This document shows, piece by piece, positions 1 through 8,269 of a DNA stretch of 64,000 bases. How positions within the stretch are numbered: the first letter of the stretch is position 1; the number at the start of each line of letters is the position of its first letter. The notes under the pieces were generated by a model. That model searched no databases. It saw nothing but the letters and a program-made list of their open reading frames with translations, and had not been told where the DNA came from. The translations under genes were made by a program, and so were the position numbers. This stretch comes from Stenotrophomonas sp. 704A1 (lineage in GTDB: Bacteria > Pseudomonadota > Gammaproteobacteria > Xanthomonadales > Xanthomonadaceae): positions 186,001 through 250,000 of the forward strand of contig NZ_CP130831.1 in NCBI RefSeq assembly GCF_030549525.1, read 5' to 3'.

Positions 1-608
1 GCCGGCAGCTGTTGCCAGAACCGCTGCAAGGCCTCGCCACTGCTGACAGCCAACAGCCACGGCGCGGCGGAATGGGCCAAACGCGCCAAGGTGCGGCGCG
101 ACAAACGCAGGGGCACCCGTCGATAGACATCTGCGCGGATGACCCGCGCGCCGGCAGCGTCCAGTTCAGCGGCGATCAGGCCACGGCCGCCGGGGGCGGT
201 CACCAGTCCGATTCGCAGGCCCTGCACGCCTGCAAGCACCGGCAGCGCCAACAACCCTTCACTGTCCATCCGCTGCGGCGCATGCACCTGGTCCACGCCC
301 TCGGCCCGCAGCGCGCGGGCCGTGCCTTCGCCCACGGTCAGCCAGGGGCTGCGCTGCGCCGCGGCCAGCGGCAGCAGGCTGGCCGCCGCGGCCACGGCCG
401 CCGGGCTGGTGAATATCACCCGGTCAGCGTCCAGTGCCTGCAGCAGATGCTGGCGTGCGGCGCTGCCCTGCGCCCGCTGCAGCCGCCAGGGCGACAGCGC
501 GACGGTGGTACCGCCCAGTTCAGCGACCGCGCGGCGCAATGCCGCGTGCTGCCCCTGCGGGCGCAGCGAGATCAGGGTCCAGCCAGTGGGTATCGTATGG
601 TTGGCCAT
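1..608 (-). CDS. hemD: Uroporphyrinogen-III synthase (3' end outside window)
   Basis: Cyclises hydroxymethylbilane to uroporphyrinogen III in cytoplasmic haem and sirohaem synthesis. Reading the minus strand from 608 gives a protein beginning MANHTIPTGWTLISLRPQ, with the HEM4 pattern of two similar alpha/beta lobes: VIFTSPAAVAAAA, then WLTVGEGTARALRAEG, then GLVTAPGGRGLIAAELDAAGA and WLLAVSSGEAL. About 202 residues are present and the frame is still open at base 1, so the C-terminus is missing. An in-frame ATG at 617 also exists, but it overlaps a -10-like hexamer, so 608 is preferred. It is divergent from the thioesterase gene at 653. The family call rests on fold pattern; HemD is poorly conserved in sequence. 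Confidence 0.8.
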   Translation of the reverse strand, partial: MANHTIPTGWTLISLRPQGQHAALRRAVAELGGTTVALSPWRLQRAQGSAARQHLLQALDADRVIFTSPAAVAAAASLLPLAAAQRSPWLTVGEGTARALRAEGVDQVHAPQRMDSEGLLALPVLAGVQGLRIGLVTAPGGRGLIAAELDAAGARVIRADVYRRVPLRLSRRTLARLAHSAAPWLLAVSSGEALQRFWQQLP

Positions 609-615
609 TGCCGTC

Positions 616-621
616 ATTATG
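616..621 (-). promoter_or_regulatory. Putative -10 box for leaderless hemD
   Basis: On the minus strand CATAAT is followed by seven bases and then the ATG at 608, the spacing expected if transcription starts at the start codon. No Shine-Dalgarno sequence precedes this ATG and no clear -35 box is visible. Confidence 0.35.
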
Positions 622-652
622 CGGGCCCTTCGTTGTCGTGGTTGCTGCTCTG

Positions 653-1120
653 ATGGCTGTTGATGCCCTGACCTCTTCGTTGGCCGCCCTGCAGGACGTG
701 CTGGACTGCATGCCCGCGGTCCGCGCGATGCAGATCCGCCTGGATGGCTATGCCGATGGCGTGCTGCGCATCACCGCGCCGCTGGCCGCCAACGTCAACG
801 ACAAGGGCAATGCCTTCGGTGGCAGCCTGGCCTCGGTGCTGACCCTGTCCGGCTGGGCGCTGGTCAGCCTGCGTCTGCGCCTGGCCGGCCACGACGCCGA
901 GGTCTATGTGGCCGACAGCAATCTGCGCTACCTGGCCCCGGTCTACGAGGACCTGCATGCCCACGCCGAGGCGGCCGAAAGCAGCGCGTGGGACACCTTC
1001 CTGGCCACCTTCCGCCAGCGTGGCAAGGCCCGCATCAGCATCGTGGCCCGCCAGCCGGCGGCCGATGGCAAGGCCGCCGCCGAATTCAGCGGTCGCTTCG
1101 TTGCCTTCGCCAAAGGGTAG
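653..1120 (+). CDS. YiiD C-terminal-type (hotdog) thioesterase
   Basis: The 155-residue product begins MAVDALTSSLAALQDVLDCM and carries GNAFGGSLASVLTLSGWALVS followed by DSNLRYLAPV. This is the hotdog-fold pattern of the YiiD_C putative thioesterase family, in which an Asn/Gly-rich segment starts the central helix. It would act in the cytoplasm on acyl-CoA or acyl-ACP; the substrate cannot be told. The frame is open further upstream, but the family match starts near 653. It stands alone between divergent hemD and the exported protein at 1153. No strong ribosome site precedes this ATG, so the start is moderately certain. Confidence 0.7.
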   Translation: MAVDALTSSLAALQDVLDCMPAVRAMQIRLDGYADGVLRITAPLAANVNDKGNAFGGSLASVLTLSGWALVSLRLRLAGHDAEVYVADSNLRYLAPVYEDLHAHAEAAESSAWDTFLATFRQRGKARISIVARQPAADGKAAAEFSGRFVAFAKG

Positions 1121-1152
1121 GATGGCAGGCTGACGCCCTGCGGAAACCACCG

Positions 1153-1584
1153 ATGCGCCGCCTCTTCCAGACCCTCCTGTGTTCCCTGCTGCTGCTCGGC
1201 GTTGCCGTCGCTGCCGGCGCCGACGATCTCTCCCGCAAGCAGCGCAAGATGCTGGAAGAGACCCAGATCGCCTATGGGGCCACCATCCGCTGGGGCAGCA
1301 TGGACGATGCCATTGCCTATCTGGACCCGCAGCTGCGCAAGGCAAAGCCGCCGACCGAGTTCGAGCTCAACCGCTACGCCCAGCTGCGGGTGTCGTCCTA
1401 TCGCGAGCGCAGCACCGCCGCGCTGGACGGCGGGCAGGTCGAGCGCCGGGTCGAGATCGGGGTGATCAACCAGAACACCCAGGCCGAGCGCACCGTGGTG
1501 GTCACCGAGCGCTGGCGCTGGGATCCGGAGGCCAAGCGCTGGTGGCAGAGCGCGGGCCTGCCCGACCTGTGGCAGGGGCAGTGA
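1153..1584 (+). CDS. Exported hypothetical protein
   Basis: A 143-residue protein with a clear Sec signal: MRRLFQ, a Leu-rich core (TLLCSLLLLGVAVAA) and a likely cut after AAGA. The mature part is charged and mixed alpha/beta, with an Arg/Trp-rich end (VTERWRWDPEAKRWWQSAGL). I recognise no domain. It follows the thioesterase gene by 32 bases in the same direction and may be co-transcribed. It looks like one of the small periplasmic proteins conserved in Xanthomonadaceae; the function is unknown. Confidence 0.7.
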   Translation: MRRLFQTLLCSLLLLGVAVAAGADDLSRKQRKMLEETQIAYGATIRWGSMDDAIAYLDPQLRKAKPPTEFELNRYAQLRVSSYRERSTAALDGGQVERRVEIGVINQNTQAERTVVVTERWRWDPEAKRWWQSAGLPDLWQGQ

Positions 1585-1640
1585 CGGGCCACGGCCGGCT
1601 TGTGCGACAATCGGCGCCCGCTAATCGACCCGTGACCTGA

Positions 1641-2078
1641 GTGAATTACGAAGAGTTGCTGGCCTTCGCAGGCCGAAACCCGATGCTGTCTGCGGCCCTG
1701 GTCGGCCTGACCGTGGCCCTCATCGTCACCGAAATCCGCCGCCTGTTCCGGGGCTTCAAGGGCATCAAGCCGGCCGAACTGACCCAGCTGATCAACGCGG
1801 GCGGCACGGTGGTGGTCGATCTGTCGCCCAGCGGTGACTTCGAAAAGGGCCACATCGCCGGCAGCCGCAATGCCCAGGCCAGCGCGTTCGGGCCGGAACA
1901 CAAGCTGGTGGCCAACGCCAGGCAGGCCCCGGTGGTACTGGTGTGCCGCAGCGGCAACGCGTCGGAGACCGCCGCCAAGGCGCTGAAGAAGGCCGGTTTC
2001 GAAAAGGTCTTCGTGCTCGACGGTGGCATCCCGGCGTGGCAGCAGGCCGACCTGCCGCTGGTCAAGGGCCGCAACTGA
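1641..2078 (+). CDS. Membrane-anchored rhodanese-like protein (YibN type)
   Basis: Starts at GTG. Residues 1-15 are followed by one membrane segment (MLSAALVGLTVALIVTEI), then a single rhodanese domain (about 40-140). The active-site loop is VLVCRSGNAS, with the sulphur-accepting Cys in CRSGNAS, and the fold closes with KVFVLDGGIPAWQ. In many gammaproteobacteria yibN-grxC-secB-gpsA are neighbours; here secB and gpsA follow directly and the glutaredoxin gene grxC is absent. Sulphur-transfer or redox function is inferred from the family; the partner is unknown. A GACAAT hexamer near 1605 could be its -10 box. Confidence 0.85.
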   Translation: MNYEELLAFAGRNPMLSAALVGLTVALIVTEIRRLFRGFKGIKPAELTQLINAGGTVVVDLSPSGDFEKGHIAGSRNAQASAFGPEHKLVANARQAPVVLVCRSGNASETAAKALKKAGFEKVFVLDGGIPAWQQADLPLVKGRN

Positions 2079-2177
2079 TCGCAGGCGGTGGCGGATGTGG
2101 CCTTGTTTGAGCCCGCCGCCGCCCCCATCGCAGTAATTCGACCATCGTTTTCATTGCATTCACTGGAGTTCCTGGAA

Positions 2178-2696
2178 ATGTCCGAAGAGACCACCAACGG
2201 CGCCGTTGCGCCGGCCGATGCCGCCACCGGCCCCGCGTTCACCGTCGAGAAGATCTACGTCAAGGACGTTTCCTTCGAGTCGCCGAATGCACCGACCATC
2301 TTCAACGACCAGGTGCAGCCGGAGCTGCAGCTGAACCTGAACCAGCAGGTCCAGCGCCTGGGCGAGAACGCCTTCGAAGTCGTGCTGGCCGTGACCCTGA
2401 CCTGCCAGGCCGGTGAGCGCACCGCCTACGTGGCCGAAGTGAAGCAGGCCGGCGTGTTCGGTCTGGTCGGCCTGGACCCGCAGTCCATCGACGTGCTGCT
2501 CGGCACCCAGTGCCCGAACATCCTGTTCCCGTACGTGCGCCAGCTGGTCAGCGACCTGATCCAGGCCGGCGGCTTCCCGCCGTTCTTCCTGCAGCCGATC
2601 AACTTCGAAGGCCTGTACGCAGAGACCCTGCGCCAGCGCCAGGAGCAGGGCGACGCACCGTCGCTGGCTGACTCCGAGCCGGCTGGCAACGCCTGA
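2178..2696 (+). CDS. secB: Protein-export chaperone SecB
   Basis: Tetrameric cytoplasmic chaperone that keeps preproteins unfolded and hands them to SecA. The 172-residue product has the SecB signature [19 protein letters not shown], the LNLNQQ strand, and [32 protein letters not shown] near the C-terminus. A frame continues upstream to 2088, but the family N-terminus and a GGA ribosome site support ATG 2178. It lies between the rhodanese gene and gpsA, as in other gammaproteobacteria, with only 20 bases to gpsA. Confidence 0.97.
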   Translation: MSEETTNGAVAPADAATGPAFTVEKIYVKDVSFESPNAPTIFNDQVQPELQLNLNQQVQRLGENAFEVVLAVTLTCQAGERTAYVAEVKQAGVFGLVGLDPQSIDVLLGTQCPNILFPYVRQLVSDLIQAGGFPPFFLQPINFEGLYAETLRQRQEQGDAPSLADSEPAGNA

Positions 2697-2716
2697 TCCC
2701 TGCCGCGACGTCACGG

Positions 2717-3742
2717 ATGAGCACTACCGCTGACAAGATCGCCGTGCTCGGCGCCGGTTCCTGGGGAACCGCGCTGGCCACGCTGCTCGCCCGGCACGGT
2801 CGCCAGACCGTGCTGTGGGGGCGCGATGCCGCCGTGGTCGACGCCATCGATCAGCGCCACGAGAACCCGCGTTACCTGCCGGGCATACCGCTGCCCGAAT
2901 CGCTGCGGGCCACTACCGACCTCGCGTCGGCAGTGGAAGGCGCGGCCTGGATCCTGGTGGTGACGCCCTCGCACGCGTTCAATGAAACCGTGCGCGCGCT
3001 GGCGCCACTGCGCCCGGCCGGCGCTGGCGTGGCCTGGGCCACCAAGGGCTTCCAGCCCGGTTCCGGTCGCTTCCTGCATGAAGTGGCGCGCGAGATCCTG
3101 GGTGACGATGTGCCGCTGGCCGTGGTCACCGGGCCCTCGTTCGCCAAGGAAGTCACGCTGGGCCTGCCGACGGCGATCACCGTGCATGGCGACGTGCCCG
3201 AGTTCGCGCAGACGGTGGCCGAAGCGATGCACGGCCCGGCGTTCCGCGCCTACACCGGCGACGACATGGTCGGCGCCGAGCTGGGCGGTGCGATGAAGAA
3301 CGTGCTGGCGGTCGCCACCGGCGTCGCCGATGGCATGCAGCTGGGCCTCAACGCCCGCGCTGGCCTGATCACCCGCGGCCTCAACGAGATGCTGCGCCTG
3401 GCCGCTGCGATCGGCGCCAAGCCGGAAACGCTGATGGGCCTGGCCGGCCTGGGTGATCTGGTGCTGACCTGCACCGGCGACCTGTCGCGCAACCGCCGCC
3501 TGGGCCTGGCCCTGGGCCGTGGCCAGTCGCTGCAGGATGCCGTGCGCGAAATCGGCCAGGTAGTCGAGTCGGTGCAGACCGCCGACGAAGTGATGCGACA
3601 GGCGCGCCGTCATGGCATCGACCTGCCGATCTCTGACCGCGTGCGCGCCGTGCTGCACGGTGAGCAGACCCCGGAAGAAGGCCTGCGTGCACTGCTGGCA
3701 CGCGAACAGAAGCCGGAGTACCCGGACACGCTGTTCAAGTGA
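2717..3742 (+). CDS. gpsA: Glycerol-3-phosphate dehydrogenase [NAD(P)+]
   Basis: Reduces dihydroxyacetone phosphate to sn-glycerol 3-phosphate, the phospholipid backbone, in the cytoplasm. The 341 residues match the usual length. The dinucleotide-binding loop is [12 protein letters not shown] (residues 9-20). Conserved segments follow: [22 protein letters not shown], the catalytic Lys region [14 protein letters not shown], and [14 protein letters not shown]. It is the last gene of the rhodanese-secB-gpsA run and is followed at once by a strong terminator. Confidence 0.97.
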   Translation: MSTTADKIAVLGAGSWGTALATLLARHGRQTVLWGRDAAVVDAIDQRHENPRYLPGIPLPESLRATTDLASAVEGAAWILVVTPSHAFNETVRALAPLRPAGAGVAWATKGFQPGSGRFLHEVAREILGDDVPLAVVTGPSFAKEVTLGLPTAITVHGDVPEFAQTVAEAMHGPAFRAYTGDDMVGAELGGAMKNVLAVATGVADGMQLGLNARAGLITRGLNEMLRLAAAIGAKPETLMGLAGLGDLVLTCTGDLSRNRRLGLALGRGQSLQDAVREIGQVVESVQTADEVMRQARRHGIDLPISDRVRAVLHGEQTPEEGLRALLAREQKPEYPDTLFK

Positions 3743-3751
3743 ATCGAAAAG

Positions 3752-3776
3752 CCCCGGCCCCGTGCCGGGGTTTTTT
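3752..3776 (+). terminator. Rho-independent terminator after gpsA
   Basis: A 7-bp perfect stem (CCCCGGC/GCCGGGG) with a CCCGT loop is followed directly by six T residues, 10 bases after the gpsA stop. Confidence 0.9.
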
Positions 3777-3808
3777 CTGGCAGCGCCGGCCCATGCCGCG
3801 GAGCGTCG

Positions 3809-4285
3809 TCACCGCGCCCGCGGCGGTGCGTTGCTGTTGTCCATGTCCGAGAAGATCAACCACGGCCCACCGTCGGCGCGCTTCAGTGTCAGCGTGAACT
3901 TGCCGGTGTCGCCCACGTTGTCGCCGTAGCTGTACGCACCAATGATGTAGCCGGTGTGCCCCTCCGCCGAGTAGGCCAGAGCCCGCAGCCGCAGCGGGCT
4001 GCCACCCTGTCCGGCATACGCCGCCTCGATCGCGCTGCGGCCGCGTAGCGGTGGCCGGTTGCTCTGCAGGATGAAGCCATCGGCTGCGAACAACGCGGCG
4101 AGCGCCGTGGCGTCACCCTTGCGCCACGCCTGCTCGTAGTCGCGGAGCACGCGCTCCAGCGGCGCCGGCAGGGATGCAGCGGGAAGCGGCGGCGCCGGCT
4201 TCGCGCCTTCCGCATCGTGGGCGAGGGCCGGCCTTGCCAGCAGCAGGGCACAACAGGCGATCACGGTGAGTCCAACAGCGCGCAT
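3809..4285 (-). CDS. Periplasmic SnoaL/DUF4440-like (NTF2-fold) protein
   Basis: The 158-residue product has a Sec signal (MRAVGLTVIACCALLLARPALA, cut after ALA). The mature domain starts VLRDYEQAWRKGDATALAALFAADGFILQSN, the opening of NTF2-like folds, and continues with GRSAIEAAYAGQG and a strand-rich end (GYIIGAYSYGD, KFTLTLKR, WLIFSDMDNS). Such domains bind small ligands or act as enzymes; no catalytic residues can be assigned here. The gene is convergent with gpsA. The function is unknown. Confidence 0.75.
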   Translation of the reverse strand: MRAVGLTVIACCALLLARPALAHDAEGAKPAPPLPAASLPAPLERVLRDYEQAWRKGDATALAALFAADGFILQSNRPPLRGRSAIEAAYAGQGGSPLRLRALAYSAEGHTGYIIGAYSYGDNVGDTGKFTLTLKRADGGPWLIFSDMDNSNAPPRAR

Positions 4286-4355
4286 GCATCCAGCTCCGGG
4301 TGATGATGGAACGTCGTGAATGCATTCTGCCGCAGCGTGAGCACACTGCGCGGCC

Positions 4356-4730
4356 TCACCCCTCTGGGCGCAGGCGCGTACTGATCTGCGCGGTCATCGC
4401 CAGGCACGCCATCATCAGCCCTTCCACCACCCGGTCACCGGGGTGATCGTGTAGCGGACCGTCCCGGCGGATGCGTTCGGCGGCCAGCAGCATTTCCAGG
4501 CCCACGCGCAGCCCGGCCAGCGCGCATTCGGCGTCTGCCAGCGCCTGCTGTCGGCCAGGCATCAACTGGCGCTCCGGCCAGGGCTGGCCGTCGGCCGCCG
4601 CGCCCTGGCCGATGCGGCGCAGGGTGGCAACGAAGGCACTGGGCAGTTCGGCGGTGTCGGCCGTGGCCGCCGGCTCGCCGCTGGCGGCAGCGCGGTGCGG
4701 GTGCAGGCGGGGGAACTCGGGGGTGGTCAT
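4356..4730 (-). CDS. Hypothetical protein, DUF3077/DUF6124-like size and layout
   Basis: A 124-residue cytoplasmic protein from an ATG at 4730, with a GGAG ribosome site. The first 60 residues are Ala/Pro-rich and look disordered. The rest is helical (QALADAECALAGLRVGLEMLLAAERIRR) and ends with DRVVEGLMMACLAMTAQISTRL. This resembles small helical proteins near dormancy or regulatory genes in Pseudomonas, but I cannot make a firm family match. It is transcribed away from the 500-base region that holds two large inverted repeats. Confidence 0.55.
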   Translation of the reverse strand: MTTPEFPRLHPHRAAASGEPAATADTAELPSAFVATLRRIGQGAAADGQPWPERQLMPGRQQALADAECALAGLRVGLEMLLAAERIRRDGPLHDHPGDRVVEGLMMACLAMTAQISTRLRPEG

Positions 4731-4774
4731 GGCGGGGCTCCGTGCAGGACGAACGGTGGCCGCCACACAAAGGT

Positions 4775-4850
4775 GGCGGGCGGAGACGTGGCTCGAAAAC
4801 CGGGGCTTCTGCAGAACCGGCAGGCACAAGGCCTCCACGCTCCGCCCGCC
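4775..4850. repeat. Large inverted repeat, arms 4775-4790 and 4836-4850
   Basis: GGCGGGCGGAG-A-CGTG pairs with CACG-CTCCGCCCGCC, a 15-bp stem with one bulged base, enclosing 45 bases. It sits in the 503-base gene-free stretch 4731-5233 and is followed 17 bases later by a second perfect hairpin. No T-run follows and no reading frame looks coding, so it may be a structured RNA or a repeat element. Confidence 0.5.
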
Positions 4851-4866
4851 ATGGCCGGCAGACGGA

Positions 4867-4905
4867 TTGCCAGCCGGCGCCACGTGAAGTGACGCCGGCT
4901 GGCAA
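4867..4905. repeat. Perfect 13-bp inverted repeat
   Basis: TTGCCAGCCGGCG (4867-4879) is mirrored by CGCCGGCTGGCAA (4893-4905) around a 13-base loop. The element lacks the GTAG head of SMAG repeats. It is 330 bases upstream of the next plus-strand gene and 137 bases upstream of the minus-strand one, so it is not an obvious terminator. The remaining stretch to 5233 shows nothing else I can identify. Confidence 0.55.
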
Positions 4906-5233
4906 GCGTAATCAAGCAGAAGCACGGGTTTTCGAGGCCCGGCCACCGGTAGGCTGGTGGCCCATCCTGTCTACCCGCGCAACGCCGCTGCGCCCATCAG
5001 ACAAGTTGCAATCGCAGCGCCGTGCACCGCACCCACGCAGTGTCCCATGCCGCCCAACCCCGGCCGGCCGTAGTGACGCAGGCGAGCGCAGCGCGTGGTC
5101 GATATGCGACAGCGGTTCTGATCGCGCTTCCCGCCCCGGTGCCATCTGGGGCCAGTTGCGACAGCTCCACGGTGCTAGGCTGGGCACCAAGCGCTGCACC
5201 TTCCTCCACGTTGTTCCGATACGGGCCTGACCC

Positions 5234-5608
5234 ATGACGGATGCCACAACGACGCCCGCCCCCGAGCTGTTCGCGGCACTGCGCAGCCTGCTGCGCGATG
5301 CCGCCGGTTCATTGCAGGTAGTGCACGACACGTCCTCGCATTTCTACGCCAACGCCCCCCACCCGGATGCCAAGGGCAAGCCGCAGTTCTTCGGTGCCGT
5401 GAAGGTGTCCGGGCGCAAGCACGCCTTCCACTTCATGCCGGTCTACGAATTTCCCGAGTTGCTGGCCGACATCAGCCCGGCGTTGAAGAAGCGCATGCAG
5501 GGCAGATCCTGCTTCAACTTCGAGCGCTGGGATCCGGTGCTGATGGATGAGCTGGCGCGGTTGGTCGCGCAGGGCACGACCCGTTACCGCGCGCTGGGCC
5601 GGCTCTAG
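5234..5608 (+). CDS. Conserved hypothetical protein, DUF1801-like
   Basis: A 124-residue cytoplasmic protein beginning MTDATTTPAPELFAALRSLL. The middle (AKGKPQFFGAVKVSGRKHAFHFMPVYEFPEL) and end (RSCFNFERWDPVLMDELARLV) give a compact alpha/beta fold like the DUF1801/YdhG proteins, which are small binding proteins without assigned activity. It stands alone, with no close partner on its strand. The family assignment is tentative. Confidence 0.6.
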   Translation: MTDATTTPAPELFAALRSLLRDAAGSLQVVHDTSSHFYANAPHPDAKGKPQFFGAVKVSGRKHAFHFMPVYEFPELLADISPALKKRMQGRSCFNFERWDPVLMDELARLVAQGTTRYRALGRL

Positions 5609-5770
5609 GTCGCTCTGGCCGAACGGCACGGCCGCAGTCAGCGTTGGCGCAGCGGGCCGCCGTCAACAGACCCCGGCCACCCCGACATCGTTCACCCCGC
5701 AGCGCCGTTTGGTGGCTTCAGGACTCGCGGGTACATCACCGCCGAGTTCCCTGAACGGCAACTTCATTCA

Positions 5771-5790
5771 TGTACCGGTCAGTACAATAT
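5771..5790 (+). promoter_or_regulatory. Possible operator/-10 region of ax21
   Basis: TGTAC and GTACA form a 5-bp palindrome separated by six bases (5771-5786), and the right arm overlaps a TACAAT -10-like hexamer (5783-5788). No good -35 box is visible. The regulator is unknown. Confidence 0.3.
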
Positions 5791-5830
5791 TCAGGGTCGA
5801 TTTCACCAGCAAACGGATAATTCACACCTG

Positions 5831-5870
5831 TCGAACGCCCCTCTTCCCTCCCCTCCCGAGGGGCGTTCGA
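5831..5870 (+). promoter_or_regulatory. Strong 5' UTR hairpin before ax21
   Basis: TCGAACGCCCCT (5831-5842) pairs perfectly with AGGGGCGTTCGA (5859-5870) around a pyrimidine-rich 16-base loop. It ends 30 bases before the ax21 start and lacks a T-run, so an mRNA-stabilising or regulatory role is likelier than termination. Confidence 0.6.
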
Positions 5871-5900
5871 CGAAACCAAAATAATGAAAGGTGTGTCCCG

Positions 5901-6476
5901 ATGATCAAGAATTCGCTGCTTGCCCTGGGTCTGCTGGCTGCCCTGCCGTTCGCGGCATCGGCGGCAGATGGCCTGTCGTACAACTACGTTGAAGGCGGCT
6001 ATGTGAACACCGATGCCAAGGGCGGCGACGCCGACGGCTGGGGCGTGAAGGGCTCGGTCGCCGTGCACCCGAACTTCCACATCTTCGGCGACTACAGCGC
6101 GCAGGAGACCGACACGTTCAAGAACGATGTCGACCAGTGGCGCATCGGTGCCGGCTACAACTACGGCATCGCACCCAACACCGATCTGGTGGCGCGCGTG
6201 GCGTACCAGAAGTTCGACATGAAGCACGGCCTGGACTTCAACGGCTACTCCACCGAAGTCGGCGTGCGCACCGCGTTCAACCCGTACCTGGAGGGCTACG
6301 CCCTGGCCGGTTACGAGGATTACAGCAAGAAGCACGGCATCAACCCGGACGGCGAGTTCTACGGCCGCGTCGGCGCCACCGCCAAGTTCAACCAGAACTG
6401 GGGCGTGAGTGGCGAAGTGAAGCTGGCCAAGGCCGGCGACCGCGAGTGGTTCGTGGGCCCGCGTTTCAGCTGGTAA
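5901..6476 (+). CDS. ax21: Ax21-family outer membrane protein
   Basis: The 191-residue product has a Sec signal (MIKNSLLALGLLAALPFAASA) and a mature part of alternating amphipathic strands that ends in Trp (GPRFSW), typical of a small outer membrane beta-barrel. The opening DGLSYNYVEGGYVNTD matches the Xanthomonas Ax21 family. Ax21 was proposed as a quorum or immunity signal; several key reports were retracted, and the safe statement is that it is an outer membrane or vesicle protein. The start is ATG 5901; frames further upstream are not coding. It is monocistronic, with a 5' hairpin before it and a strong terminator after it. Confidence 0.9.
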   Translation: MIKNSLLALGLLAALPFAASAADGLSYNYVEGGYVNTDAKGGDADGWGVKGSVAVHPNFHIFGDYSAQETDTFKNDVDQWRIGAGYNYGIAPNTDLVARVAYQKFDMKHGLDFNGYSTEVGVRTAFNPYLEGYALAGYEDYSKKHGINPDGEFYGRVGATAKFNQNWGVSGEVKLAKAGDREWFVGPRFSW

Positions 6477-6536
6477 GACATCGCTCTGTCGTTAGTGCGT
6501 GTAAATGGCGTGTGACCTCTCTCCCACCCGCCATCC

Positions 6537-6569
6537 GAAGCCCGGCCTCGCGCCGGGCTTCTTTTTTTT
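6537..6569 (+). terminator. Rho-independent terminator after ax21
   Basis: GAAGCCCGGC pairs with GCCGGGCTTC (10 bp, CTCGC loop), followed by eight T residues. Confidence 0.95.
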
Positions 6570-6705
6570 CTGCGATCAATCGCGCTGGAGGATGCGCCTG
6601 CGGGAACCGGACTGAGAACCGCTCCGTCCACTGCAGGAGCGTTCCGCTATGATCGCCGCACATCGCGCCGCGCGATGCGCCCGCCTCAAGCCCGCAGGAA
6701 CCGTC

Positions 6706-7680
6706 GTGAACTCCCAGCCCGCACCTATCACCGCGCTCAACCACACGCTCGACAACGAACCGCAGCAGATCACCGCGCCGTTGACCCATTCGGCGGCGTT
6801 CCTGGTGTTGACGGTGAAGGACGATGCGGCATCGCTGGCGAAGGTGCGCGAGGTGCTGGGCAGTACCGACGACCTGATCAAGAACACCGCCATCCGCGAC
6901 ATCGAGCGCACCTTCACCTGCAACGTGGCCATCGGCCACCGCGTCTGGCAATCGCTGGTCGGCAGCACGCCGCCGCGCGAGCTGGCCCCGTTCCGCGAGA
7001 TCAAGGGCGCGACCCACACCGCCGTGTCCACGCCCGGTGACCTGCTGTACCACATCCGTGCACGCACCCAGGATCTGATCGTGGCGTTCGAGCGTAACCT
7101 GCTGATGGCCTTTGGCGATGCGGTGGAGACGGTCGATGAGGTGGCCGGCTTCCGCTACTTCGATGGCCGCGACCTGCTCGACTTCGTCGATGGCACCGCC
7201 AACCCGGAAGGACTGGCGCTGCCGGAAGCCACGATCGTGGGCGAGGAAGATCCCGCGCATGCCGGCGGCAGCTACGTGGTGGTGCAGAAGTACCTGCACA
7301 ACCTCGACGCGTGGCGCGCGCAGAAGACCGAGGCGCAGGAGGCGATCATCGGCCGGACCAAGCACGACAACATCGAGCTGGATGATGCGCCGGCCGATGC
7401 GCAGAAATCGCACAAGACCCTGTGCACCATCGAAGACGCCGACGGCGAGCACGAGATCCTGCGCGACAACATGCCGTTCGCCAATCCGGGCCGTGGTGAG
7501 TACGGCACCTACTTCATCGGCTACACCCGCCGCCTGTGGGTGATCGAGCAGATGCTCGAGCGCATGTTCATCGGCAATCCCGCGCCGCTGCACGACCGCA
7601 TCCTCGATTTCTCCACCGCCACCACCGGCGTGACTTTCTTCGCGCCTGCGCGCAAGGTGCTGGCCGACCTGGGCGGGTAG
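6706..7680 (+). CDS. yfeX: Dyp-type haem peroxidase (YfeX type)
   Basis: Peroxidase of the dye-decolourising family, using haem b and H2O2; the physiological substrate is uncertain. Key features are the FVDGTANPEG loop carrying the catalytic Asp (GxxDG), the proximal His in QKSHKT, and the distal Arg region NMPFANPGRGEYGTYFIGY. The length of 324 residues fits YfeX-type enzymes (about 300). Two starts are credible: GTG 6706 with AGGA upstream (chosen, best fit to family length) and ATG 6649 with AGGAG upstream, which would add 19 residues. No signal peptide is present, so it is probably cytoplasmic. It stands alone after the ax21 terminator. Confidence 0.88.
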   Translation: MNSQPAPITALNHTLDNEPQQITAPLTHSAAFLVLTVKDDAASLAKVREVLGSTDDLIKNTAIRDIERTFTCNVAIGHRVWQSLVGSTPPRELAPFREIKGATHTAVSTPGDLLYHIRARTQDLIVAFERNLLMAFGDAVETVDEVAGFRYFDGRDLLDFVDGTANPEGLALPEATIVGEEDPAHAGGSYVVVQKYLHNLDAWRAQKTEAQEAIIGRTKHDNIELDDAPADAQKSHKTLCTIEDADGEHEILRDNMPFANPGRGEYGTYFIGYTRRLWVIEQMLERMFIGNPAPLHDRILDFSTATTGVTFFAPARKVLADLGG

Positions 7681-7816
7681 CTCCCCACGCGCTGCATCGA
7701 CGGGGCGTGGAGAGCGCGCGGAGCAGCCACGCCGGGTGCGGCGCCAGCGCCCGCCATCTGCCTGTCATCTAGGGCGCCCACCATGGCGCGCTGGATGGGA
7801 GTGCAGGAGGCAGGCG

Positions 7817-8236
7817 ATGGCCAGGACCGGGAACAGGAGCGGCGCACGTCGCTGGTGGCGGCCGCTGGCCGCCATGTTCGGGGCGTTGGCACTGGGGAGT
7901 GCCAGCGTTTCCGCGCAGGACGCCCCTGCGCACTGGATGGCCTATGCCGCCGCCGTGGGCGGTCAACTGCAGCAGCGCCTGCAGCAGGAGCAGGACCCGC
8001 AGGCGCAGCGCGTGCTGGAATGGCTGCAGGCACACCCGGACACGCCGACGCCGTTGCCGGTGAGCGTGTGGATCGGGGTGGACGGTCGCATCTCGAAGCT
8101 GGAGTTCGTCAGCCTGGGCGACGCGCAGGTCGACGCCGACCTGCGCGCGACGTTGCAGGCCGCGCCGTTGCAGGCAGCACCGCCGGCCGACATGCGCCAG
8201 CCGCTAAGGCTGGGCCTGGTGCTGGCGCCCCGGTAG
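7817..8236 (+). CDS. Exported protein with TonB C-terminal-like domain
   Basis: A 139-residue product behind an AGGAGG site 7 bases before the ATG. It has a signal-anchor start (RRWWRPLAAMFGALALGSASVSAQ, probably cut after SAQ). The segment VSVWIGVDGRISKLEFVSLGDAQVDADLRATL has the pattern of TonB C-terminal/energy-transducer domains (V.I..DG....E...SG...D.A). It lacks the long proline-rich linker of true TonB. Convergent with it on the other strand lies the thiamine TonB-receptor operon, so a helper role in TonB transport is possible but unproven. Confidence 0.6.
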   Translation: MARTGNRSGARRWWRPLAAMFGALALGSASVSAQDAPAHWMAYAAAVGGQLQQRLQQEQDPQAQRVLEWLQAHPDTPTPLPVSVWIGVDGRISKLEFVSLGDAQVDADLRATLQAAPLQAAPPADMRQPLRLGLVLAPR

Positions 8237-8269
8237 ATCGGCGTCCCGCGCAGGCGGCGCTGCGGCATT

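Noticed and set aside
4742..5230. 162-residue plus-strand frame in the gap 4731-5233
   Set aside because: Arg/Pro-rich with no ribosome site or domain, and it crosses the two inverted repeats.
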